Shown: positions 22,392-32,200 of the stretch, piece after piece | Position numbering within the stretch: the first letter of the stretch is position 1 | How the letters are laid out: each line of letters starts with the position of its first letter | Assembly (NCBI RefSeq): GCF_036588685.1 | Contig: NC_086377.1 | Location: forward strand, 72,360,283-72,424,282 | Length of the DNA: 64,000 nt | Source: Mytilus trossulus | Taxonomy: Eukaryota > Mollusca > Bivalvia > Mytilida > Mytilidae | Reading direction: 5' to 3' | The notes under the pieces: model-generated | The model's input: the letters and a program-made list of their open reading frames with translations, nothing else | The model's database searches: none | What the model was told of the DNA's origin: nothing | Position numbers and translations under genes: made by a program

Positions 22392-22416
22392 TTAACTAAA
22401 ACAACTATTTGTTTTA

Positions 22417-22640
22417 ATTTTTGAAAAAAATGTTTATGTACAATAAACGGCAAAAATTTGTTTTATACAGATCATCAATCAATATGTTAAACTTTTGTGT
22501 AGCTCAAGCTACAAAGATATATTTTGTCATGCATCCGATTTCATCTAGATAGTTGCACACGCCCGATGAAGCTAATTTGTTTAGCGAAATATTGCGTGAA
22601 TATATATAAAATATAACACCTATTTTTTAACACTCATTAG
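22417..22640 (+). repeat. 224-bp direct repeat, copy A
   Basis: Shares 'gcatccgatttcatctagat' and 'gcgaaatattgcgtgaat' with copy B at 23057-23280. The two differ by a handful of bases and flank 416 bp of unrelated sequence, an arrangement that could be small LTR-like repeats or a segmental duplication. Confidence 0.85.
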
Positions 22641-23056
22641 TCACCTTTCAAAGACAAAAGACAATAGACAATATTTTATTGGCTCAAACGCATTTACAAT
22701 AAATGGTAATGACCGAATAATTAAGCAATTTGCTATACATGGTAGTAAAATACAAACAATTATACATGTATATGTGAATAAACGATTAAAGGTATAATGA
22801 AAATCTATTAAAATAGATTACTTCTTGCATTAAAACAATTTGTTACGAGGAGAAAGATAATTTTAGTGCCTTATAAGATGTATTATTAAGTATTACGTAT
22901 CAAATAATTGAGGTAAACCAAAATTGGGACTCTGAAATGAGAAAAAAAGAGAGAAAGGTTCTTGATGCATCAGCTTCGTACTCTTGAAACTCTTGGACTT
23001 AATGAGAGGGATGAAAAACAGTTCTACCCGAAACCATAGGAATAAACCATCTTATA

Positions 23057-23280
23057 GTTTTTGAAAAATTGTTATGTACAATAAACGGCTAAAATTTGTT
23101 TTATACAGATCATCAATCAATATGTTAAACTTTTGTGTAGCTCAAGCTACAAAGATATATTTTGTCATGCATCCGATTTCATCTAGATAGTTGCACACGC
23201 CCGATGAAACTAATTTGTTTAGCGAAATATTGCGTGAATAATATATAAAATATAACACCTAATTTTATAACACTCATTAG
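23057..23280 (+). repeat. 224-bp direct repeat, copy B
   Basis: Second copy of the repeat at 22417, ending 'cactcattag' like copy A. A (TA)n run follows at about 23309-23328. Confidence 0.85.
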
Positions 23281-23329
23281 TGTGTTAAAGTTACATTCTT
23301 AGACACTTATATATATATATATATATAAG

Positions 23330-23480
23330 TACGTCTGAGTCAGTGACAACCCTACAACAGATGTATCCATCGGATCGCCATCAATGATGGTGATACATGG
23401 CTGTGTACATAATGTATATACAACTCGTCTAAACATCAACCCAACAATGTTAGATCTGTAAATTTGCTTTCGCAAATATA
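23330..23480 (+). repeat. Mussel dispersed repeat
   Basis: 'gtcagtgacaaccctacaac', 'atgtatccatcggatcgcca' and 'gttagatctgtaaatttgct' are blocks I associate with an abundant mussel repeat. Confidence 0.5.
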
Positions 23481-23498
23481 TATATATATAAATATAAT

Positions 23499-23546
23499 AC
23501 TAGTCTAAATTGAAAACTACGTTCAAACCTATGACTGCGTTGGATA
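23499..23546 (+). repeat. 48-bp direct repeat (partner 24109-24156)
   Basis: 'actagtctaaattgaaaact' to 'gactgcgttggata' is identical at both places, 610 bp apart. Confidence 0.85.
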
Positions 23547-23984
23547 AAAACCGCAATTTTTATACGTGTGCATGTCAAACAAATTTCGTTGTAGAAGGGT
23601 CTGTAAACAGCACTAACAACATTTTCCAAAAGACCAAAAGAGTGAAAAAGTATATTTAAACAAAACGCATTTGACTAACAGGTCGAACAACTGATGTTCT
23701 TTAACCCTGCTGACTGCAATTGGCGATTGCCAAATAAAATTGATCACAAGATGTAACAAAATGGATTCTCATATAAATTTAATACGTCACAGAAAGAAAA
23801 AAAATTGTTAACTTGTGGACAGGATGTTGTGCCACAAACATTCGGTGTCAATATTTCTTTAGTACACCATATCCGGATTTCGACAATAAATGTCTCTTCA
23901 GTGATGTTAGGGATCGAAACGGTATTTTGAAGGCCATATAAAAAGTACCCTCATTTTTAGAGAAAGTACCCTCATTTTAAGATT

Positions 23985-24053
23985 AACTCTTGAATTTTAA
24001 GAGTCAATATATAGGATGAACTCTTGAATTTTAAGAGTCAATATATAGGATGA
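23985..24053 (+). repeat. 34-bp tandem duplication
   Basis: 'aactcttgaattttaagagt' plus 'caatatataggatg' repeated twice. Just upstream, 'agaaagtaccctcattttta' is also doubled (about 23942-23980). Confidence 0.85.
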
Positions 24054-24171
24054 ACGGATCATATAAACCGGAGGGAAAATATGATACATGCCCAAACAAA
24101 AAATATAAACTAGTCTAAATTGAAAACTACGTTCAAACCTATGACTGCGTTGGATATATATATATATAGAC

Positions 24172-24590
24172 TTGCTACATGTCCCTTCCTAATTATTATT
24201 ATTTTTTCAATTTTGCCCCTTTATTAATTTTACTGCTATAACTAGGAGATTACAATTATACTGACAGCTGCAGGAGGAAGGGACTTGTAAAGTTTGTATG
24301 AGGCTTGACCAAACTGTTAATCTTGGAATAATTAAGATTGACATTTATTGAGATAAGACGTTGCACGGTACTTGTCTATCCCAAATTCATGTATTTGGTT
24401 TTGATGTTATATTTGTTATTCTCGTGGTGTTTTGTCTGTTGCTTGGTCCGTTTCGGTGTTGTGTCGTTGTTCTCTTATATTTAATGCGATTCCCTCGGTT
24501 TTAGTTTGGTACCCCGATTTTGTTTTTTGTCCATGGATTTATGAGTTTGAACAGCAGCGTATACTACTGTTACCTTTATTAACAAGAATT
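24172..24590 (+). repeat. Mussel dispersed repeat
   Basis: Contains 'gttgcacggtacttgtctat', 'tcggtgttgtgtcgttgttc' and 'cgattccctcggttttagtt' and ends 'gtatactactgttaccttta'. Its last ~55 bp recur inside the LINE at 4796. Confidence 0.65.
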
Positions 24591-24679
24591 TAAGATAACA
24601 GTTGGGAAGTGAATCTTGATATTCCAGTGTTGTGCAAATACTGTTTATTTGTTTTCATTTTATAACTTACTAAATATCC

Positions 24680-24843
24680 TATATACCCTCATTTTCAAGT
24701 GGCAGTTCAGATTTTCCCGACTATCATCCCAGATGGCCTTTATTGTGACAAGACCTTCCTATTGTATTTATTGTGAACTTGTTCTCGTCCAGATTATGCA
24801 TGAAATATTGGCCACTGGACGTTAAGCAACCAACAATCAATCA
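24680..24843 (+). mobile_element. 5'-truncated SINE copy
   Basis: Matches the 3' part of the SINE at 63022-63427: 'ataccctcattttcaagtgg', 'catcccagatggcctttatt', 'actggacgttaagcaaccaa' and an (AATC)n tail. Confidence 0.8.
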
Positions 24844-25042
24844 ATTAAGGGGCATAACTTCGAAAATTTAGTGACGACCCATGATTTTACTACACATGCA
24901 GGTTCAACATGTAACTTAAAGTGGTCTACTGATTCTTCAAAGTTTTTTTTTGCCATGGCGTTGTAAGCTTGTCTCTAGCAATAGAGGCGAATGTCTCATT
25001 GTGGCCTTGCAGTTCTTATAAATGTATTCATTTCAATCATTT

Positions 25043-25392
25043 CTCTCGAGTCACTTACCTGACCCTCCCTTCATGCCAGGATCAATGTACTGATTTTTCC
25101 TATACCACTTAATGGTAGGTTTTAGATTTCTTTCATATATATTATTTTAATTTTAAAAAAAACAAAACTTTTTACACATTTCCTGATATGATCTTTTTGA
25201 AAAAAAATGTGCCATACAAGGATTAGAAATCTAGGATCGTCTTTGAGGGTTAATAGTCCCAACTGCTTAGGAATTAGCAGAAAAAAAGTAGTTCTCGAGC
25301 GACTTACCTTACCCTCCCTTCATGCTAGGATGAATGTACTGTTGGTTTTTATACCACTTAATGGTAGGTTTTGGTTTTCTTACTAATATATT
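25043..25392 (+). repeat. Direct-repeat pair of ~100 bp
   Basis: Copies at about 25043-25143 and 25292-25392 share 'taccctcccttcatgc'-type sequence and 'taccacttaatggtaggttt'. They lie 249 bp apart. Confidence 0.8.
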
Positions 25393-25749
25393 TTTTTTTT
25401 TAAATATCCATGTCGTCCTATTTTGACAGAAAATGGGTTAGCATTAACCTTATAATATCGATGTTTTAAGGTAACCCGTCCTTCTGGTCTGCTGTTACCG
25501 GTTTCTACTGCCAAAATTTTCCCCCTAAACTATTAAGTTTTAAATAACGGATAATTCAAAAACAAAAATCTTGTAGTCTTGTTGTAAAAGAAATATACAA
25601 GTAAATACATTAATCTATGATTCATAAAAATTCCGATCTAGGAAATTATTGACATAATATACAATTTACAAAATGCATAGTTAAAAGAATCATTGGCCCT
25701 GAGGCGTTTCATCAAGTAATTAATCTTATAATGCATTTCCAAATAAAGT

Positions 25750-26010
25750 TGTCAAAGCGTTATTTCGTCTATTTCTTCAAGATTACCAGAAAATACATTT
25801 TCCAACAAGAGTTCTCCTACTGTTGCAGTGTTAGATACTGGTACCTTTGCACCGAAGTTGCTTCCGAATCCGGAATTGCGACCTTTATACTAATACTATG
25901 AATTCCATTCTGCATAATTTCTTCTGTCCTTGTGAGTCGAATTTCCATATTCAGTAGTAAATTCCCCATCATTCAAAACAGACGTCGTGATAGACGAATT
26001 CTATAAAATT
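25750..26010 (-). pseudogene. Gag-like remnant of an LTR retrotransposon (part 2)
   Basis: The minus strand reads YGNSTHKDRRNYAEWNS, then, after stops, GRNSGFGSNFGAKVPVSNTA and TVGELLLENVFSGNLEEID. The Gly/Asn/Ser-rich tract behind a zinc-knuckle region (26300-26550) suggests the end of a gypsy-type gag. Weak, with stops. Confidence 0.3.
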
Positions 26011-26119
26011 TACTGTTACAACATATTAGACATTATTATAGATTAAGGAATGTATCTCCCTCATGCAAAGCTCTGATTCCTTTCACGGATTTGGCTAAAC
26101 TTTTTGGACTTTTTGGATT

Positions 26120-26245
26120 ATAGCTCTTCATCTTTTATATAAGCTTTGGATTTCAAATATTTTGGCCACAAGCATCACTGAAGAGACATGTATTGTCGAA
26201 ATGCGCATCTGGTGCAAGAAAATTGGTACCGTTAATTTTATTATT
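26120..26245 (+). repeat. Mussel dispersed repeat ('cgaaatgcgcatctggtgc')
   Basis: 'catcactgaagagacatgta' followed by 'tgtcgaaatgcgcatctggt' and 'aaaattggtaccgttaattt' is one of the most familiar mussel repeats. It interrupts the gag remnant. Confidence 0.75.
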
Positions 26246-26249
26246 TCAC

Positions 26250-26690
26250 GTAAGACGATCCATGTATTTCTTCTGCCTTTCCTTTCGTTAAGGAAGCAGC
26301 TTCAAGTTTCCCCGATGCATAATTTTTCGTCGAATCTTCTTTCCACCTGTACAACTTTAATACAGTAATTACAAATCGGCCTACCGTCTGATGGACATAT
26401 GTTTTCTGTTCGTTGTCTTCTCGATTGCTGAAATATATTCTCACGATTTTCTAAACCACCTCTTCCTCTCAGCATTGCAAACATTTTCATTTTGTTGAAT
26501 CTTCGATGTTTTCTTTCAAAATTTATTGGCGCATTCTTCACTTCCAATTTATTTCTTCTTGGCGATTTAACAGTGTATGTCCAAAATCTTCGTAGAAGTC
26601 CTGTTCAAAAGTTAACAGCTGAAGTTCAAAATGTTCAATCCCAAATAAATCTCGTCTCTGGCTACCATAATGTCACGGAGCTGTTATAAG
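26250..26690 (-). pseudogene. Gag-like zinc-knuckle remnant
   Basis: Minus-strand frames (26302-26547 and 26241-26444) read RRFNKMKMFAMLRGRGG, then ENICPSDGRPICNYCIKVVQ and VERRFDEKLCIGE. CNYC followed four residues later by Gln (for His) and then Arg where Cys is expected is a degenerate CCHC knuckle; 'dGrpICnyC' is typical of gypsy-like gag proteins in molluscs. The copy has frame breaks and has lost its metal ligands. Confidence 0.45.
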
Positions 26691-26770
26691 GCACTGGCTT
26701 TAAAGACTCATGTTCAGATATACATATTTATTATGAACAAGTTCATAAATATACACTTCAATTAACTACA

Positions 26771-26886
26771 TTGTTCAATATAGACATATCCATTAACTAC
26801 CACTAACTATTTTAAATTTTCCTGCATCTTGTTCAATATAGACATATCCATTAACTACCACTAACTATTTTAAATTTTCCTGCATC
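26771..26886 (+). repeat. 58-bp tandem duplication
   Basis: 'ttgttcaatatagacatatc' starts at 26771 and again at 26829; the two copies look identical. Confidence 0.9.
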
Positions 26887-26889
26887 TCA

Positions 26890-27730
26890 ACATTTACCAA
26901 CTTTTATTATCGCGAAGGCCTTTATTACTTTCATTACTTTCTCACACATAAAATCGTCTTTCATCCCCAGACTACTCAACTATAGGGACGACTATAAAAC
27001 AGAGACATAACTTATACGGCTTCTAATAATAAATAATTACAGTTAAAACACAGCATCATACATTAAATTTAACGGTCTATCAGACAGTCTGCTAAAGTTC
27101 ATGAAAACTATAAATCTATTAATACTTAACACTCTTGACTATAGTAAATTTATGATGGCAGTTCAATACCGATCTTAGATAAGAAATAAAGGTGCAAGTT
27201 TCGATATCGAGTGGTATCTTTCGTCCCTCCTTTTTTAAACTACTAATTGTTTAGCCCATCATAAATCCATTATCATACTAGTTCTAATAAATTTTTCCTT
27301 CTGTAATATCTGTCACAATATCAGCTTTATTTACATGTCTTATGTCTATTGCTTTTTTTCACATCTTTCCAAGTTCCAGCAATAAAGATAATGAATTTAT
27401 AAATGACAAACAAATAACAAATATCTTTTGTCACTTTTTTTTTACACAATTTTCTGTTGTTTTTTTTAGAAATGTGTAAAAGTAATTTAGTCCGGAACTT
27501 AAAGTATCATATATGCAGATAAACATGGGTTTACATTTACATTATAAGTGAGGCCATATAAAAATTGACTCGATAGAAATGCTGGGTCACCGCGCGTTTT
27601 ATCAAGCTGCCAGATTAATATCCGGATATCTTGTATTCAGGACAAAACACATACTTTGAAGAATTAGTTAATCAGCCCAGTAGTCAACACTTCGGTGTTG
27701 ACATGAATATCAATAATGTGGTCATTTTAT
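26890..27730. other. Non-coding stretch
   Basis: No gene or strong repeat seen; AT-rich. Confidence 0.4.
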
Positions 27731-27734
27731 AAAT

Positions 27735-27845
27735 TTCCTGTTTACAAAACTTTTTGGAATTTTGGATCGTCACTGATGAGTCTTATGTAGACGAAACACG
27801 CGTCTGGCGTATTAAATTATAATCCTGGTACCGTTGATAACAATT
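27735..27845 (+). repeat. Mussel dispersed repeat ('gacgaaacacgcgtctgg')
   Basis: 'aaactttttggaattttgga', 'tcactgatgagtcttatgta' and 'gacgaaacacgcgtctggcg' followed by 'aatcctggtaccgttgataa': a very abundant mussel repeat. Confidence 0.8.
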
Positions 27846-27999
27846 AACAATATTTTTAGAATAACAATTTTACAAAATACACAGTGAAGTAAATACTATT
27901 ATACGTCAGAAAAAACCATAAGATATAACATTTGTTAAAAGCTGAGCTGTTTAAATTAAAACCATACAGGTGAGAAAAACAGGTCACCTGTGTACTATA

Positions 28000-28597
28000 T
28001 AAACTTGCGTGTCACATAAATACTCGCTTTCAATTTTAGCTCCCAGTCGAGATGTTTGGTAAGATTTAAATTTGAAAAAAATAATATGGCTCAAACTCAA
28101 TTAAAATCGCCCAGTTCTAGAGGCAAGCATACTCCTTTTCGATATTTGTAAGAAGATTTAGATTACTTGTCTGATGCTCAATCTCAAGTTGAACTGTTTG
28201 ACGATGGTCAGTTTAGTGCCTTAGTGACATTGAACATATCAATGAGGGTGATACTTATATGGGCAATTCAAGACAAACAAAATGCCAATAAGGGCAAAAC
28301 TCATCCACAATCAGATGATTGGGCGTCTAGGTTAGATGGTGAAAGTGACGACAGGACAACACGTCATTGGTTACCGGATAAAAGAAATCCAGTAGAATAA
28401 ACGATTCCGGTAATGAGAGCATGGAGTGAAAATGAAATTTATCTGAAAATAATCTGCCAAAAATCGGCGACATCGATACTATCAGATTAATTACACTGTC
28501 AAAATCGGACGATATGGATATTAATAGACTGATGAAAAACTTTTTTCAGTGAGAAAACAATCATAATAAATGGTTTCTGTGGACTTGAAGTGTCAAA
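28000..28597 (+). pseudogene. Promoter and decayed N-terminal ORF, possibly of the DIRS-like element
   Basis: A TATA-like box (ctatataaa, about 28000) precedes an ATG at 28086 (MAQTQLKSPSSRGKHTPFRY), soon stopped. The next frame (28167-28400) reads SDAQSQVELFDDGQFSALVT and later DDWASRLDGESDDRTTRHWL. On position this would be the 5' part of the element whose gag continues at 62298, since the LINE at 28598/57833-62297 sits between them. I cannot show the join, because no target duplication is visible. Part of 28400-28597 may instead be LINE 5' UTR. Confidence 0.3.
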
Positions 28598-28806
28598 ATG
28601 CCTCAACCGCCAAAAAACAGGAAAGCCAAAATGAAAACTTTTAATGACTTGTGCGCAGTGTTTACAGATGCATGTTCAGACATTGAAGAAGGAAATGGTG
28701 ATCCGGTTACGAGATTGATTGAAAATTTGAGAACCTCTGCACAAAATGTAAGTGGTTTAAATGAATCTGATCAAACGGCAATAAAAGTTGTAAATCTATT
28801 ATTACC
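28598..28806 (+). CDS. LINE ORF1, first part (continues at 57833)
   Basis: ATG at 28598 begins MPQPPKNRKAKMKTFNDLCA; the frame runs to ...AIKVVNLLL where the 29-kb transposon begins. When the transposon and one ATTACC copy are left out, the frame passes straight into AVNEISSNIVGKYV at 57833. This is direct evidence for the insertion and for the 5' end of this LINE ORF1. The N-terminal part is acidic and probably leads into the coiled coil that precedes the RRM-like domain of LINE ORF1 proteins. Confidence 0.75.
28801..28806. other. Left target-site duplication ATTACC
   Basis: ATTACC here and at 57827-57832 flank the TATGGC...GCCATA ends of the 29-kb element exactly. Confidence 0.9.
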
Positions 28807-29085
28807 TATGGCAAGCCGTTCTCGTCAAAACTATGTTTAAACCATTTTTCGAAAAATTTACACACTGAGAATTTAAAAAAAACACACTGAGATTAAAAAA
28901 CTTAAAAACACACACTGAGAATTAAAAATTACACACTGAGATTTCATAAAGACGCACTGAGATTACAAAAAATGAAAAACACACACTGAGAATTGAAAAT
29001 TACACACTGAGATGAAATAAACTGAAAAAACACACAGTGAGAATTGAAAATTACACACTGAGATTTCAAAAATACACACTGAGAT
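28807..29085 (+). repeat. Left inverted repeat with 'cacactgaga' satellite
   Basis: The first ~60 bp are unique (TATGGCAAGCC ... cgaaaaattta). Then come about a dozen short units built on 'acacactgaga(t/a)tt' in alternating contexts. It is followed by a subterminal block 'cttatgaatattcatgagat' (about 29100) that recurs in relatives at 40160, 45345 and 47450. Confidence 0.9.
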
Positions 29086-29292
29086 TTGTATGCATATTAC
29101 TTATGAATATTCATGAGATGAATAATTCAACAGATTAATATCTTGGTCAACCAAACTCTTGTCACATAAAAATATCATTCGGAACACCTCACGTTACTTT
29201 CGTATCTCCTCGTCGGTGTCATTTCCTGTCAAAAAATTTCCAGGAGGTGAAAAATATATACAGATGCATTAGAACTCTCGAGTTTCCTTATT

Positions 29293-32200
29293 ATGTCGAT
29301 CAACGATACAGAAGATTTAGGGGAATTCTTCACATCTTTATTGAATGTTTTTGAAAATACTAATCGTAACTTAAACAGACCTTGGACAGCTCACGACATA
29401 ACCTTAATCGAAAACATCAGTCGTCGACTAGAAAGTTGTTTAGAGATATTAAATGTTATGCTTTCTGTGCTTGATCCGGGGTCAGATTTAAATCTAACTA
29501 TTGAAACCCTATACTCAACTGGACATGATCTTTTTGGACAAGCAACACAAATGCTACATACTTTGAATATTGAAGAGGGGGTTAATCATGTTAATGATGA
29601 GGGCGAAGACGCTTTGCTGTTCGAAGAAACATCCACAGGACGACCAAAGTACAATTTAAATCAATCAATTATGTATTTATATGAAAGTGGGATGTCATGG
29701 AGCAGAATGGCAAGGTTACACAATATTTCTAAATCATTCTTAAGCTACATGTACATGTCCATGGGTATCGGGATCGTTCGCCCTAATAACATGTTCGCCC
29801 TGGGTACGTTCGCCCTGAGTTAGTTCGCCCAGAGAGTCTGTTCGCCCTACTAAAAAATAATGATATTCATGCAGGGCATTGAAGTTGAAAAAACTTATTC
29901 AGATATTTCTATGGTTACCGTATATATTCTTGAAATTTATGGAAACGGGAAAATATTTAAAAGATTATGGCTTGTTTAGGATCGTTAATTGTTCAATGAC
30001 AAAATAATTCGGATCACTGAATATTGTGATACTTGACTTTTGATGGATTATTAATAAAAATCAAACGTTTTATTGTTTTGATAAAATATTCAGCTTGAAA
30101 TTAATAAACACAATGATGTACGAACTGTAAATCATGAAACGGATTTACAAGTTCATTATTATACTCGGAGACAGTCCTAGTCTCAGTTATACTGCATACA
30201 TTTATGATTGACTGAATACAATTATTTTGTTAACATATATTAATAAAGAGAAATACATTGTATACCAATTCTACTCTGTAAATCAAAGAGAAAATGACAA
30301 AATGATTGCGGCAATATAAATATTCTGTCAATTTGTTAACAAACTTTAACATATTTTGTTCAAATACTTAAAATTATGCGACTGGACAACAAATAGAAAG
30401 AAAAAAAAATCTGGGCGAATGGACCCTGGGCGAACAGGTATCAGGGCGAACACGTAGTATGGCGAAGGTGAATCAGGGCGAACGGACCCGGATTCATGTC
30501 CATGTACCTCATTTTATCATTTAAAATAATATAAACATGATAAAGGGGGTCTGATCCCGCTTATTGTTTTGTCAGATTCCTGTATACCCGCTTATTGTAG
30601 AAATAATGCTTGTAATTTCACATGTCCCGCCCAACTTCATTTCACGCTTAATAATTTAACTGTCACCCTTACAAAAAATCGTCCAATCCCGCATCACGCT
30701 TAGACCCCAATGAGACCTACATGTACATTTTTTACTATATAAGCAGTATAAAAATAACATATGCTGCTCCTATATACTATAAGAAAGCAATAGTGGTGTG
30801 CACTTTATAATTGTCAAATTTAAGCGATTTCTGTAATTTAGTTCTTTTTTTATTCCGATATTACCGCTTTTTCTCCTATTAGTTCAACAGAAAAAATGGA
30901 CATTAACAAAAATGTATGCTTCTTTCGAAGGTGGATTGTGAGCGTAAATGAACGGTGACCCCATATTTTTATTTCATTTTTCTATTTACATGATTTAGTA
31001 TTAAGATAAATTTCATTTATAGAAAAATATAGAGAAATCCTATATTAAATAAAAAAATTGATTTAGACCCGCGAGCCCCGTTATGTTTGCAGGAATATTG
31101 CTGCTAGCTGCAAACATTAGTTTCATAGGATTTATCAGTTTGTTAGTTTTAAAATGCAATGAAGTACAAAAAAAACCAAATACAATGTATGATGAAAGTA
31201 TAACAAACACCAACTACATTGTACCAAAATACAGGCTCCTGACTTTTGACAGGCACATAGACATGAATGTGGTGGAGTTAATCATGTATGCCAACGCCTA
31301 AGCCCTTCTCCCTCTTCCTTGACTGGGGACAATGGTCCATCAGCATGCAATACTAAAGCCTTATAGCCTGAGATTGCTCTGGTGGTATTTATAGCACTAA
31401 TAGATTGCTTTTTGTCCGTCCTTCCAGTCTTGTTAGCGCTCTCACATGTACAGTTCTTACCAGATTTTAATGAAAGTTATATCATAGGTTTATATCAGCA
31501 ATGTCTTGGACGAGTTTGATCATCAGTGTCGATCAATTATTTTTAAAAGAGTTATGCACCTTGGAATCATTAACTATATGGAAAATTGCATCGTTAGTTT
31601 TCTCATGCATGTGTACAATTTTTGCCAAATTTTTATGAAACTTATACCACAGATTTATATCAGTAATATCTTGGACGAGTTTGAAAATCAGTGTCTATCA
31701 ATCATTTTTAAAAGAATTATGCACCTTGGAAACATTAACTATATGGAAAATTGCACCATTAGCGCTCTCATGTGTACAATTCTTTCCAGAATTTTATGAA
31801 ACTTATAACATAGGTTTATATCAGCAACATTCATGACATTGACGTGTTTGAAAATCAGTGTCGATCAATTATTTTTAAAAGAGTTATGCCCCTTGGAAAT
31901 AATGATTATATGGAAAATTGCATTGCTAGCGCTCTCATGTGTACAATTCCTGCCAGAATTTTATGAAACTTATATCATAGGTTTATATCAGCAATGTCTT
32001 TGACATTTTCAAAAATAAGTGCACTGTAGTTATGCACCTTGGAAAAATTTATTATAACGGAAATCACATTGCATTTGCTCTAAATGCTTCATTTCTCTAA
32101 TCATGCTAATTAAGATATTTATAAATTGTTATTAAGAACCAAAAAAAGACTGTTTGTTTAGTTATTGGCCTTGGATAGATAAAATATGTGCAACGTGGGG

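Noticed and set aside
31083-31301. Open frame with a signal-peptide-like start
   Set aside because: Its second half is a dispersed mussel repeat; no family features.
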